Source: Diorhabda sublineata (lineage: Eukaryota > Arthropoda > Insecta > Coleoptera > Chrysomelidae). From it: DNA of 64,000 nt. This document shows, one piece after another, positions 1-11,546 of the stretch (its first letter is position 1; each line of letters starts with the position of its first letter). The notes below the pieces were generated by a model that saw only the letters and a program-made list of their open reading frames with translations, made no database searches and was not told the origin of the DNA. The stretch is from the NCBI RefSeq assembly GCF_026230105.1, contig NC_079474.1:2676187-2740186 (forward strand), written 5' to 3'. The position numbers and the translations under genes were made by a program.

Positions 1-56
1 TGGCTGTAAAAAATTCACGATTTTTGAACTTTTTACATTCAAAGTGCACCACGAGA

Positions 57-77
57 AGGTTAGGTTAGGTTAGGTTA
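57..77. repeat. Interstitial TTAGG telomere-type run
   Basis: About four head-to-tail copies of the pentamer TTAGG (read as AGGTT) are seen. TTAGG is the ancestral insect telomere repeat. The run is far too short to be a telomere, and unique sequence lies on both sides, so it is a short interstitial copy or chance. Confidence 0.6.
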
Positions 78-843
78 TGTTATATACAAATATTAAATAA
101 AAATAAATTGTTCCAACTTCAAGTATCGATATCTCGAAAGCGAAGCGAGATATCGAAAAATTTTATTCTTCATTTTCGAATTATTTTGGGTCGATTTACA
201 AATTGGCGCCACAGAAATCGTACTCGTGCCATGTCCCCAGCAGCTTGTAAAGGTACAAAAAAAAAAAGTTAAAAACGAAACACACCCGACTTCAGTCGAA
301 CAGCACCAAAAACCGTACTTTGTTTGTACAATATTTCGCTTCAAAAATTGAGTGAAAATCAAAATGAATCTCAAATGAATGTTTGAAAAATTTGGCGTTG
401 AAATTTCGTTCGAAAATCATTATGTTATAGGACATTCGCCACAATTTTCCAGTACAAGCAAAAATCAGAGTAAAAAACTCAAATTTCGATTATGTGTTGA
501 TGGTTGCATCTCGATTTTGTAAGTTTGGGACTGCGTGCTTACGTAATTTTCCCATTAAATCTATATGCAAAGTTTAAATTGAATGAAATAGTAATAGTAA
601 AGTGGTTAATAGTAAAAAAATATTTGAATCACCTTCTATTTGTTATAGTTAGTTCATTTGTAATAATGATAGTTATCAATTCTGTATCAATTACTAGTTT
701 TTTTTATTCTGACAAGTAGATACCATTAATCCGCGGTACTTTCTCTCACTTAAATAAGATAAGTACTTTTTATCTAACGACTCCTATCTTAATTATAATA
801 TGTAATGTCTTTATGTAACTCGTAACACCAATAAACGATATTC

Positions 844-847
<4 letters not shown>
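78..847. other. AT-rich DNA without recognised feature
   Basis: Low-complexity AT-rich sequence with frequent stops in all frames. I see no coding, RNA or transposon signature. Confidence 0.5.
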
Positions 848-930
<83 letters not shown>

Positions 931-932
931 AT
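848..932. repeat. (AT)n microsatellite with TATG tail
   Basis: A pure AT dinucleotide tract of about 70 bases runs into three TATG units. It also explains the Tyr/Ile repeat in the overlapping minus-strand frame, which is therefore not a gene. Confidence 0.95.
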
Positions 933-1019
933 AAAAAAAGAGCGCGTTGTTTATTTCATCATACCAATATACCTTCACTAGAACCTGGTTTTTTCTACGG
1001 TTGGTAACACTACGATGTA

Positions 1020-1105
1020 CGAGGACAGTCCCAAAAATACTTGGTCCAACAAGATAGATGTCGAGTGAATAGCTACAGGCGTCTTCATGGGACATCCTGT
1101 ATCGC
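1020..1105 (+). mobile_element. mariner-like terminal fragment
   Basis: A TA dinucleotide is followed by CGAGGACAGTCCCAAAA and a stretch that resembles the termini of the better preserved mariner copies in this window (42240, 45235, 52374). No transposase is left next to it. It is a decayed solo end. Confidence 0.5.
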
Positions 1106-1164
1106 TCATGCCCCGTATATGTATGTCGTATGTAAAAATTTTCTACACAAGCGGTTGATACGTT

Positions 1165-1257
1165 CAAATCAGAACGGTTTACTCAAACGTATGCAAAAGT
1201 ATTGATTTTAATGGAGAATATTTCGAAAAACAAATCAAAATTTAGTAGCAGCCCTCG
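1165..1257 (+). mobile_element. mariner-like 3' end (second family)
   Basis: The reverse complement of this stretch begins CGAGGGCTGCTAC and contains ATTCTCCATTAA and ATCAATAC. The same words occur in the same order at 5327-5400, which begins CGAGGGTTGCTAC. The + strand reads as a short transposase C-terminal tail (GEYFEKQIK), as expected just inside a mariner 3' end. TA follows at 1258-1259. Confidence 0.6.
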
Positions 1258-1797
1258 TATAACAACAATGTCGTTTTTCTACTTGGGGAGACATAATAAT
1301 GTTGTTTCAGCTGAATAATGGTTAATATTAAACACGAGTTTAGTGGATAGATACCTTCCGGTCCGCATTTTCGACATCGGACATAACCGTCCGTCGTCCG
1401 ATTTCGAATCGGACCGTAGAAAAACGCCTTAAGGCTTTCTTTTTGTATAATTATTTAATCAACAAAAGGAACATTGAAAATCGACATTATTTTTATAATT
1501 ATTAATAAAACAATTAAATTTTTCTATTTTCGGGTAAATTGAATTCTTCTTTATTAAGTTTCTCTCTACACAAACCACCCTCGTAATTTTAAAACCTTGT
1601 AAAATAATCGTTATTTTTCTATTGAAAAGTAACCCGTTCATCAAATCAAATCGAGTCGCGCACTTTCATTGTTTTAGAAAGAAATTATTTTTTTTTTTTT
1701 CTGATTTCAGAAAATAGCTTCAAAACATAACAAATTTTCGTGCAAAAAAGTATTTTCTTAATTAATCTACTTAATTATGCTGTAACACGAAACATTT
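1258..1797. other. No gene; small hairpin at 1396-1414
   Basis: AT-rich DNA without a coding signature. A 19-bp palindrome (GTCCGATT, loop TCG, AATCGGAC) is the only local structure I can see. Confidence 0.4.
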
Positions 1798-2113
1798 TTT
1801 GGCTTTTTACCTTGATAAGGTCTTTATCGATTACGAAAAGGCTTTCGATCGAGTACATCACGACAAGTTAATAAATATATTAAGGAAATGACATGGATTT
1901 TACCATTAATCGCTTAGAGGCTTATAAAATGTGTCCTTAACAAATCAAATGCGGTTCGTGACTTGGTGGATAACATTAAATGCAGGAAAATAGCTTATTT
2001 AGGACACGTGATGGGTGAAGTTGAAGGTCGTAGAGGAATTGGAGGGAAACAAGCCTCTTGGTATGAAGAATATTAGAGAATGGTCCAACGTCAGCTAAGA
2101 AGAAGAAGAAGAA
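1798..2113 (+). mobile_element. Non-LTR retrotransposon relic (reverse transcriptase pieces)
   Basis: Two pieces of a LINE polyprotein are readable on the + strand. At 1820-1891 the frame gives FIDYEKAFDRVHHDKL, the reverse-transcriptase block with the first catalytic Asp. At 1980-2070 it gives RKIAYLGHVM, then EGRRGIG and KQASW, the usual tail of insect LINE ORF2. The region between them is deleted and stops are present. The copy ends in a GAA-rich run. It is dead. Confidence 0.75.
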
Positions 2114-3164
2114 GGTTCGCCATGAATTAGTTCCAGAGGGTCAAATTGTTAATACTTGACCATTTGGAACTATTGGATTCATGGGCAGATAATTTTTCAT
2201 CAAGATTTCGAAACTCGAACGCTCCTTCTGGAAAGATGGTCTGGAAATAAATCTTAGTCAAATTTGACTTCTTTTTTTTTGCTTCCAATCCTAGATCCGT
2301 TACTGTTTCAATTCCTAACAGACAGAACAAAACATCCCCATGTTTTTTCGAATATAGCGTTTTATGGTATTTCTATAGAGTTTTTTGTTCGGATTCTAAA
2401 AGATGACGCCTCTTCACTTAATTGCTGACGTGTTTCGGGAAGCGTTCGTAGTGCAACAAAAAAAAAAGAAGAAAAATGTTGAAAATATTTCAAATGGAAT
2501 GATCTTTTGTTCTTTTTGAAAAACTATTATAAATAACGAGACATGAGCTTTAACACGATGTTAACGATTATATAGAAACCATAGATGAAACCCATTGTTG
2601 AGAATATACATCGACAAAGTTGTATTTCTTTTTTAAGAAACAAAATACGAGGGAGAATCTGCATTTTGGGGCGTTATAGAAAATTGAATCAGAATTAGAA
2701 AAATAAAATTTTGATTTCAGACTAGTACTGATAGTTATGTACATAAAAACAATTTTACATTCAAAAGTTTCGATATTAAAGTATCTTGGCAATAATAATT
2801 TTCCAACTTTGCGAGGTTTCAGGACCTCTTCACCTCCTTGGTCACAATTCTTAATTCTCCTAACCAAATCAAAAGTTTCTTCGTCTGTGAATGAATCCTT
2901 TGTAAACGGACAATAGTTAACTAGATTTAAAGGTTTTCCTGTCTTGTTCAACTATTGAATCCTCAGTTAATCCTTCCTCCAGGTTTTAGATAGAAAATTT
3001 GCATTTTCTCATATCTGATCCTGATATAAACACTCACATTCTAGAATGAACCAGTCTAAACCAATTTTGCCTACGTTAAGTCGACAAGCAGATCAAAAAC
3101 AATGGATGAAAATAAAATTATATGAAAATAAAAATTATAATGTTTAAATTTGGCCGGTAACATA
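2114..3164. other. No recognised feature
   Basis: AT-rich DNA. A 127-codon minus-strand open frame at 2568-2951 has no recognisable domain and low-complexity composition, so I do not call it a gene. Confidence 0.4.
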
Positions 3165-3168
3165 TATA

Positions 3169-4210
3169 CAGGGTGTCCCACGACGAGTTAACACTATCAG
3201 AAGTTCTACCCCAAATCGTCTGTAACTTTGAATGGAACACCCTGTATATTAATACATTTTTGAAATCTTGGTAAAATTTAAGTACAGTATTGTCTGAAAA
3301 CTTTTTTCGAAAAATGCTTACTTTTTGAGTTATTAATTTTTTTGTAAAAAATTTGACAGTTGCACACCCTTACAAATTATTTTTTTACGAAGATACCCTT
3401 AAAGATATGAAGATGGTTTCTGTTCGGTTACTTTTAGCAAGGTCAGAGGTATTTGAATGTATATTGAAAAATTTTTTATTTTATACAGGGTGCGTATAAA
3501 AAGTGATGAAAGTTCAACTTTATAAATATCAAATTTCTCCATTTTTTTTAAATAGAACCACCCGGTTTTTCCTATTTTAATGCATTCAGGGGTGAAAATA
3601 AGGCAAATTTGTGTATACTTTCCTATACCTAAACCTTACCGTTATCCAAATATTAAATGTTTTCTGTAAATTTTTAGAGATGCAGGTGTGGTTACGAAGA
3701 TTATGTAAATTTGCTTTTAATACATGTGACAAAGCCGTTACAAGAACACGTACTTTATTTGCTGATATTTACATTACCCCTGAATGCATTAAAATAGAAA
3801 AAACCGGGTGGTTCTATTTAAAAAATTAAATTTAATATTTTTAAAGTTAAACTTTGAACACTTTTTATATACACCCTGTATAAAATGGAAAATTTTTCAA
3901 CATACATTGAAATACGTATGACCTTGCTAAAAGCAACCGAACAGAAACCAATTTCATATCTTTAAGGGTGTCTTAATAAAAAAACAATTTATAAGGGTGA
4001 AATTTTTTACAAAAAAAATTAATAACTCAAAAAGTATGCGTTTTACGAAAGAAGTTTTTAGACCGAAGTATATTAAAATTTCACCTAGATTTCAAAAATG
4101 TGTTAATATACAGGATGTTTCATACAAAATAACAAAGTTACAGTCGACTTTCGGTCGAAAATTCAAACGTCATATATACAGATAGCTTTAACTCGTCGTG
4201 GGACACCCTG
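3169..4210. mobile_element. Long-inverted-repeat (foldback) DNA element
   Basis: The element starts CAGGGTGTCCCACGACGAG and ends with the reverse complement of that word. TATA lies on both sides (3165-3168 and 4211-4214). The two arms, roughly 3169-3605 and 3770-4210, are imperfect inverted repeats over their whole length. The shared blocks include the ACCACCCGGTTTTT motif, the GGTGAAAATA block and an internal copy of the CAGGGTG/CACCCTG word. The spacer of about 165 bp encodes nothing recognisable. It is a non-autonomous element; its superfamily cannot be named from the sequence alone. Confidence 0.85.
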
Positions 4211-4214
4211 TATA

Positions 4215-5326
4215 GTATTTATTTTGCTATATCTTCAACATTCTCAAGCCTGTGTTTATTACGAACTAGAATAATGACAAAAAACGTACAGTTTTCACTA
4301 AAACATTGGAATCGAATGTGGAATAGCCTATTGACCGCGCCAGTTTCACTCTAAATCAATGATATACTAGCGTAATAAGAGTATAGATGAAAAAATAAAG
4401 GAAAAGGCCATGTACTTTTACAAAAGAAGATACTTAATTCGAAATAAATTATTCGCATTATTAATTCAAGGATAAACTGTTTGTATCATCATGCATTTGA
4501 TTCAGTATTATTGAAAAAATCGTTTGGTCCCATGCTGCGGCCATTTTGCATGATCGAAATAATCCAAAGACTGTTCATCCGTGTATTAATTAACGAATAG
4601 TATAAACGTCGGAATGCGAATCATATTTTTCGACATACCTTCGTACTTGAATGTAAATAAGCAAGTTCAAGGTGAGAATGTGGGGAGGAAATAAAAACAC
4701 CTGTTTTGCTAGACCAACCCGAACATAAATTTCAATCAAGACAGTTTTGTTTGATCGCCGCCATAAACTCCCTTATCAATAGAGGAAGATTTTATGGTGT
4801 GCAGTAAAATACTGGCAGGTATTCTGGTGTAAAAACTCTATAAAACCGAGGTGGTTTGTAACAAAAAATTTTTATAACTGAGAACGTATACAGATCGGTT
4901 TATGGTGATTGAAAAATAATTGTGTACGTTTAATATCGACGTAAAGAAAATGGGAATGTTTAAACTCTTTTTGATCAATAATTACTTTATCCTGTAACGA
5001 AATTTTTAACTAGAAATAAAAATTTAGGTTATAAACTAACTTATCCGATACAGATGCACGTGCAAAATGAAGAGTTTGACCTATTTTCTACGTTACATAA
5101 TAATGCGGATACGTCGAAAACCCCGCTTCGGATTTCGAACCACTGGAGAAGTTCGACGACCTCGATAACTCGACTTTACCAGCTGAAATTCCAGCAGCAT
5201 CCCCCGTTCAATAGGGAAAATTAAGCGTCGTATGAACTAAAAATTCCTGTTTGAACTAGAAGGCGATGAACTGCATAGGAAATTAGTAAAAAATATTATT
5301 GCTACGTGCCCCGTAATATTTACGTA
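4215..5326. other. No recognised gene
   Basis: AT-rich DNA. Around 5090-5213 one + frame of about 40 codons is acidic and protein-like (ends in PAEIPAASPVQ before a stop), but it has no start, clear splice sites or known domain. Confidence 0.35.
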
Positions 5327-5400
5327 CGAGGGTTGCTACACAAGTTTAGAGATTTTCAAAATATTCTCCATTAAGATCAATACACTTTTAAATGCCACCA
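5327..5400 (+). mobile_element. mariner-like terminus (same family as 1165-1257)
   Basis: TA followed by CGAGGGTTGCTACACAAG, then ATTCTCCATTAA and ATCAATACAC. This is the inverted counterpart of the 1165-1257 end. The partner end of this copy was not found. Confidence 0.6.
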
Positions 5401-7189
5401 ATTGTCGAATCGTGTCATTTGAACTTCTTCAGGTGTATAAACATGTTACAAGTATCTGTTAACAATTCAAATACCACTCGTCCGACAATACATTCCGAGT
5501 ACGTTCAACATTATGTCAAATGTCAAACTTTATGATGGAAAATGTCAGATTTGACATATTCAAATCAGCGTTGCCATATATTAATTGCGTTCTTTTTAAT
5601 GTATCGATTCAAATCTTGCGGGAAACCATAGATTAATTAATTAATTAATTAAGAATAAAGTATTACGAGTTCCTCAAACTGAAAAATTATTTTTTTATAT
5701 TATCAAAAACAAGTAAAAAATACATTTTGAGCTGAAAAATTATGCTTGACCGGCAAATATATCGCACATCGGTCTGTTACACGATGGACAAAGGGACTTG
5801 GACTTCCTATCAGTTCCCCGCTTATTTATTGGACCCCCTCGAGCATTAGAAGCAAAAAAGGCGCTGTGCCAATGACGCATTTTCCCAATTTTGCTCTATA
5901 TCCTCCTCAGTTTGACCATCGGAACGGACTCAACTTAATATTCTGATTCTGATTAAGATTCTGAATCAGTCCCATCAATGGCTCCGCCAGTTTCTTCATT
6001 TCGTAAAGAGTCGGCGATTGAATGTGACCGTAAATTGTATGCCATCTATAGTAAATCTTATTTTTTGATAATAAAACTACTTGAGGAACAAACTAAAAAA
6101 AATTATCGGCTCGTAAACGTATACTTACGTTTTAAATCGCACTCTAGCGATGAAAACAAACACTGTGGTCACATTCTGTGCACAAACGTATGTGCACATT
6201 AAGAGTTACAGACACACTGATGCCATGATGGTTTACAAAAACCGTTAGAGTTCATTGTACTACCTTCAGACAACAAAAGATGGCAACACATGTTTTGATT
6301 AGAAATTCATTTTTCAAATTACATCAATTCGAAAACTGCCTGGGGTCATTTTGACATAGTGCGACCATTCCGGGTTAAAAGTGTTGGTTCCTTCGTCTAT
6401 GGGATAGCAGGACCAATGAGCTTCGTTAGGTAACATATAAAGGGCTTTTCAAAATTAACTGTACCTCTCTATGTACTGGTATAAACCAGTATAGTGATGC
6501 ATTCTGGTTTTTACAAACAATATTTCCAAATATCACACAAGAAAAGGTGCTTGGAAGCCATTAAAAAAAGTTTTCAGGAAATAAAAAATCAAGAAAAGTC
6601 AACAATATGTCTTTAAAGTTTCATTTCCTGCATTAACATTTGAATTTTTTCCCTTATAACTTGAAATAGAAGCGGTGGAGAGGGAAAGCGTTAATATCAA
6701 GATTTAAACAACGTCTGTGAGGATTTTGGTGCACGTAAAGTAATATATTTAAATAGGTCCCCATAGAAAATGTTCTGCGCCAAATTTTCCATTAATCCAT
6801 GCAATTACTTGATGAAGATGCCGTTACCAAGTAGCGAATTCCACCAGGATCGCTGATATATGGGACTCCCTTAGTCTACACACTAAACCGCCATCTTCTG
6901 TCTTTCCCATCTAACCAGGAACGATGGTGATATTTCTTCTAGTTGAGGTCCTTTATCAGTCGTCCTTCGTAAGTATTATTCTAGCACGTTTGATGGTCGT
7001 CGGTGTCTTGCCTTTGTGCTAACGCCATCGCTTTGAAGTATTTCTATATCCTCGGTGCCAAATTTTCGTTTTTCCCACCATGTTTACTCAAGGATTCTTT
7101 CCTTTAGACCTTCTTTCGTATATGTGACCAGAAAGACCAAATCTTCGTTTTTCCGATTCTGTATATGAGATCAGAAAGACATCTTCGTG
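5401..7189. other. No recognised gene
   Basis: Mixed AT-rich DNA. Short frames near 5746-6202 lack domains. A small palindrome, ACTGGT-ATAA-ACCAGT, lies near 6476-6491. Confidence 0.35.
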
Positions 7190-7297
7190 TCTAAGGTTAC
7201 CTCCAAATGCTTGGATTCCTCTGTATACGTTTCCTGATGAGAAACGTCAATTCAATTTTTTCCACGGTGAGTTGGAGTCCTTGATCTGTCATCCATC
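7190..7297 (-). mobile_element. Possible LINE reverse-transcriptase scrap, antisense
   Basis: The minus strand reads MTDQGLQLTVEKIELTFL and then IRKRIQ. This resembles the block of R1/Jockey-type reverse transcriptases in which a GL.L...KTE word precedes the next conserved region. Only about 30 residues are readable, so the call is tentative. Confidence 0.4.
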
Positions 7298-8969
7298 ACG
7301 AATAAATAGAATGAATATGAAAACAACGTTGCCAAATGTACACCTTTCATTATTTCGCGCTTTAAATAATTTGACGTGTTAGTTTAAAGGTTATGTTTAC
7401 ATTTATTTCTTCGAATTTGACGTGGGATTCGTAAATTTTGTTGTTAACACCTCGTATAATAAACATTTAAAATTCTTGCATGTCAGAATTATACGCACGC
7501 ATAGTTTAAGGTGATACGAGACCGCCCTAGGGCAACATTATTTATTCAAATAAGTTATTGATGTAATGAACTCAGTAACAATAGAAGTTAACTGTTCGGT
7601 TTGAGATAACAGTCAAGTTGTTGTGGAATGCGATTTCGTTTGAATATAGAATGTATTTTATTTTTTCAGTTGATAAAAATTTCGAAAATTTCCTATTCAC
7701 GCACTATTCACTATTCGAGCGCTTAATCTGTGCCAAAAAAAATTTGTTTTCCGTCGTAAATAAGTAACGACATCTTTTGGTGAAATTAGAAATCATGTAC
7801 CGCCATCTTTTTGTTCCGTGTGGTGTCATCTATTAATTAAATATTAAAGTTTCGAATTCAGATTGAAATATTTCGAAATTTTTTCATTTAAAATTAGTAA
7901 AAAGTTGAATAAAGTGTTTTAAAAATTGTTAGAAAAAAAAACGACATCCCTTGATGAACTTTTTGTTAATTATTTTCCGTAAACGGATCTAGCGGCATGT
8001 TTGCGAAGTTGCTAATGGATTTTGCATTTGCGATTTTATTTTTAATATTCACACATTAACGTTAAAATTGCACGTGGCCGCCCGACAACAATCAACTTAT
8101 TGTGCGTCTTAATACAAATAAAACGAAATGTAAAAAAAAAATTAAGAAAATCGAATATTTAACGCGCGCGTTTGTGACGTACATTCTACAGGGTGATGTT
8201 CCAATATACGACCGTTTTAAAAACCAACTTATCTTGATTCAAATAATCGATTTATTAAAACATCGATTTTTCTGAGCTACATGAAATAACCGATGCTCGT
8301 CCTAGAGGGAGTTAGTTGCATCTGGGATACGCCAAAGTGCTCTGCATGATCTTTCCATGATCTACATTCTAATTCGAGCGTGATTTAAATAGACCAAAGC
8401 GTAATACACGATGGGTTAGGTCGCGAGTAAATTGGACGATTAGATTTAAACGTGTAGATTTAAAAATTTTTGAAACAACCCGCCTAGTCTCGTTATCTAT
8501 TCAATTTTGTCCAATAAAACGTTATTGTTTGCAAATATTCCACCAAAGATTAATGATATTCCTATTATTGTATAAATTTTGAATATATGGGATTGAATTT
8601 TTGTAATATAACCTCTCAAACATGGAATTTTGAGGAAATAACTTTCGTTTAACGTGTATATTTTTATTATGACAGTTGCGGTACAAAATTTGGAAAAAAA
8701 TTCAACAAACTGTATTATATAATACATAATTCACGTCTCTATTTTTGTTTTTATTATTTTGAAAACGTTTTTGCTTCAAGTTACTTTCGCGGTGCTTTCA
8801 GAATCTCGTTATCAACCTAATTTTTCAGTGTCACATTTCCTACACGAATTTCGAAAACAGAAAAAAAAATATCCGGTAAATTCAGTTATAATTCTCCCTA
8901 TATGCCAAGCCGCCGGCATCTGGAAACATTTTCTGGATATAGTGCTATTGATCAGCCGGCGTCTGACAC

Positions 8970-8982
8970 GTCGCTAGGCAAC
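8970..8982 (+). promoter_or_regulatory. X-box-like (RFX) site
   Basis: GTCGCTAGGCAAC is an imperfect palindrome that resembles the X-box bound by RFX-family factors, with one mismatch in the left half. It sits in a locally GC-richer patch. No transcription unit next to it was recognised, so function is unproven. Confidence 0.25.
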
Positions 8983-9413
8983 CAGCGCGACTCTACACTC
9001 TATTTTTTAGCCGTCCTTGTCTCCGGCCCGTGGCGACGCCATAACTCCCTCTTCTTCTACTTTTATCTCTCGCTTCGTTCAATGTGTGGTATCAAATTTG
9101 ATTTCTTATTGCTATAACGGAGAATGGAATTTCTCTTTTTACCGATTCAAGATCCCATTTCGATTTCCCCAATTATTTTGTCATAATTTGTTGAAGACAA
9201 GAAAACTACCAACACGGGAAATCTTGCTGTAACATAAAGCTAAACAGCATACTATAGTACTTAAGAAAATTATCCCAAAATGAACGATTTCCTATTACAT
9301 TTTATCCACAGAATCAACGATACGTTTAAATGGATCACCCTGTATTGATTTTGCAAGAATCACGAAGATTTACGCCCCACCGGACGAAATCACAGGTTGT
9401 CTAGGACGCGGCG

Positions 9414-9432
9414 CGTCGGCAACAGAGCCCGT
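9414..9432. repeat. 19-bp recurrent motif, copy 1
   Basis: CGTCGGCAACAGAGCCCGT occurs here and again, identically, at 41303-41321, 41789-41807 and 44110-44128. At 9414 the next bases (GGCG before, TT after) also match the 41-kb copies. It is probably the conserved core of an uncharacterised dispersed repeat. Confidence 0.7.
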
Positions 9433-11473
9433 TTTCAAGAATCTCCACTACGTCTTCCACACTGTTGAACGATTTGGTAGTGACGAGTTCGGAAAATGTT
9501 GTTGAAATTACGTTCGGACGATGATACGAAATAAGCAAAAAAAATCTTCCTTGAAGCGTGGACTTTAACTAATTTTAAACCAAAAATTTGGTGAATAATA
9601 AATAGGAATTGTTGGTATATTTGAATCGATTTTTTTTCAAGCAAATTTGCTCTTCTAAGATACAATTTCTGTTATATAACTATTAAGTAAATTAACTCGA
9701 AATCAATCGGTTTAATTTGGCAAAAGAATTCGAGCGTGACGTGGTAATGAGTAATAGAAACCATTATAAATATTTACAGTTTATGAAAATCGCAAATAAA
9801 ATGAATTCAAATAATTCAACCTCAATAAATTCAAGTAAAACTTCGAGTCAACACTTTTTTCTATACATGGAGGGTATACAATATTCAAAAATTACCTCCA
9901 AAAAAAAAAGAAACTTCCGTTTATCAAAAAAATATTCAAATACTCGATGACTTAATATTTGAAAGAACCCTGTATAACCTAAATCATCAAAATATAATAA
10001 TATTAAACATAATTAAACTTCCGATGACACCTGTTGACTTTGTTTTATTAAAACTTTTTTTACTATCTCTTAGGAAAATCAAATTATTGAATATACAAAT
10101 GCAGTTATTTACTCACCCTGTAGATACACGGCAATATTGTCATTGATACAGATTTCACTTTGTTGCGAAATAGGTTATGTCAATGACCAAGAACTTCATA
10201 CCATGTTGAATAAATAAGATTTAATTTTTTAAAATGACGTTGAACATATGTGCAGCAGCAGATTTTCGTTACGAAGTGGGATAATAATGTAATTAACAAG
10301 TTACATGATAATAAGTTTAAACAGAAGTCTGTTTTTTTTCAGATGAAAAAAAAACGTCTGGCAATAAATGTCTTGTGTACCTACTTTGTATCCAAGTTAT
10401 AATATTAAAAATATGCAATAAACATGTCCCTAAATGATGTAATCATACAAAATTTTGAATAAATACTTTTACAACAACCACGTTCGAAAAAGAAATTTTC
10501 TCAAACTTTCCAATTTCACGCGCCCATTTTGTATTGTTCTAAACTTTTTTATATAAGCAGTGACAATGTAAGATTCGATTAAATACATAAGGTCACACCT
10601 AAGTACTGTTACATTTATCTATTTAAAACAGTTATTATAATATACAAATCTAGTGCAGTATAAACAATCAAACAAGATTCGGTCGAATGATCTAACCTCA
10701 AAAGAAACCATAAAACATATTAAAATTATAACAATTTAAAGACTTACCGGCTATTGAGTACGATACCGTCGTTTCAACTAATCACTGAAATTAGTTTTTT
10801 TTCATACACAATTGAAAATTCCATTTAATTAAAAGTTTTTTGATAAAAATATTACGAAAATAACAAACACCCACTACCACGCTCTAATTAATTTGTCTGA
10901 TCTGTAATCATCAATACTCAAACTTCATACTCATTGCCTACTCGATTCACGGAATGAGAAAAAGAAGAAGACAAATGGACATAAGAATAATTAAAAATCT
11001 TTTTTTGTACTATATTTAAAAAATGTGAACCAATAATGTGGAATTAGTACATTCATATTATTCAATATATTTTTATTTATTCTAAAGAATCCTTTTGAAT
11101 TCGGTTATTTATAGGCAATAATTTTACCGATCAGTAGCGTAGTTAAAAGAAGTAGAAAAAATAATTAATTCAATACGTAATAAATAAAACAACATATTTA
11201 CCTAAATATAATGAGAAATAATTATTGCAAATTATACATTGTTTTAATGAATTTTAAAATGTTTCTTGCAATATATCATATGTGGGAAATTTCGTAATTT
11301 ACTGCAGGGGAAGTTAAAAAATATTTATTTTACATACATTGCGTGTAAATGTATTTATTTCGGAATTAATGTTTTCTGGAAAAACTATTAAACAAAGCAA
11401 ATAAAATATAAAGTTAAATGAATTCCTTCTCATTTTTGATTAAACTGTTAAACACAATTCCTTTTTTTTTCAG

Positions 11474-11546
11474 TTAATTGAAGAATTCAAACGTCCTCAT
11501 GAATGTCACCTGAAGAAATATTGCAAATTCTTCTTGAAGCTCAATA
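11474..11546 (+). other. Candidate upstream (possibly 5' UTR) exon
   Basis: A ten-base T tract followed by CAG at 11471-11473 makes a strong acceptor, and ATA|GTAAGTG at 11544-11553 a near-consensus donor. The 73 bp between them are open in one frame (24 codons starting LIEEFKRPHE). That frame does not give the phase needed to join the first recognised Shank exon directly, so it would have to be untranslated, joined through another exon, or unrelated. No homology is recognised. Confidence 0.3.

Larger units (their letters stand above)
7298..11473. other. Unique AT-rich DNA, no gene called
   Basis: No convincing coding region. Several isolated ACCCTGTA / TACAGGGTGAT words (8190, 9336, 9970, 10115) look like transposon termini but cannot be paired. 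A less AT-rich patch at about 8890-9070 contains the X-box-like site listed separately. Confidence 0.35.

Noticed and set aside
847..1167. 106-codon minus-strand frame with Tyr-Ile repeat
   Set aside because: Its C-terminal part is the AT microsatellite and the rest overlaps a mariner end.
1396..1414. 19-bp perfect hairpin GTCCGATT-TCG-AATCGGAC
   Set aside because: Isolated, short and without associated gene, T run or element end.
2568..2951. 127-codon minus-strand open frame
   Set aside because: Longest frame in the first 10 kb, but AT-driven composition, no recognisable domain and no splice or promoter context.
8190..9345. TACAGGGTGAT at 8190 and ATCACCCTGTA at 9336 as ends of one transposon
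   Set aside because: Identity stops after about 11 bp and no flanking target duplication is visible; more likely unrelated scraps.
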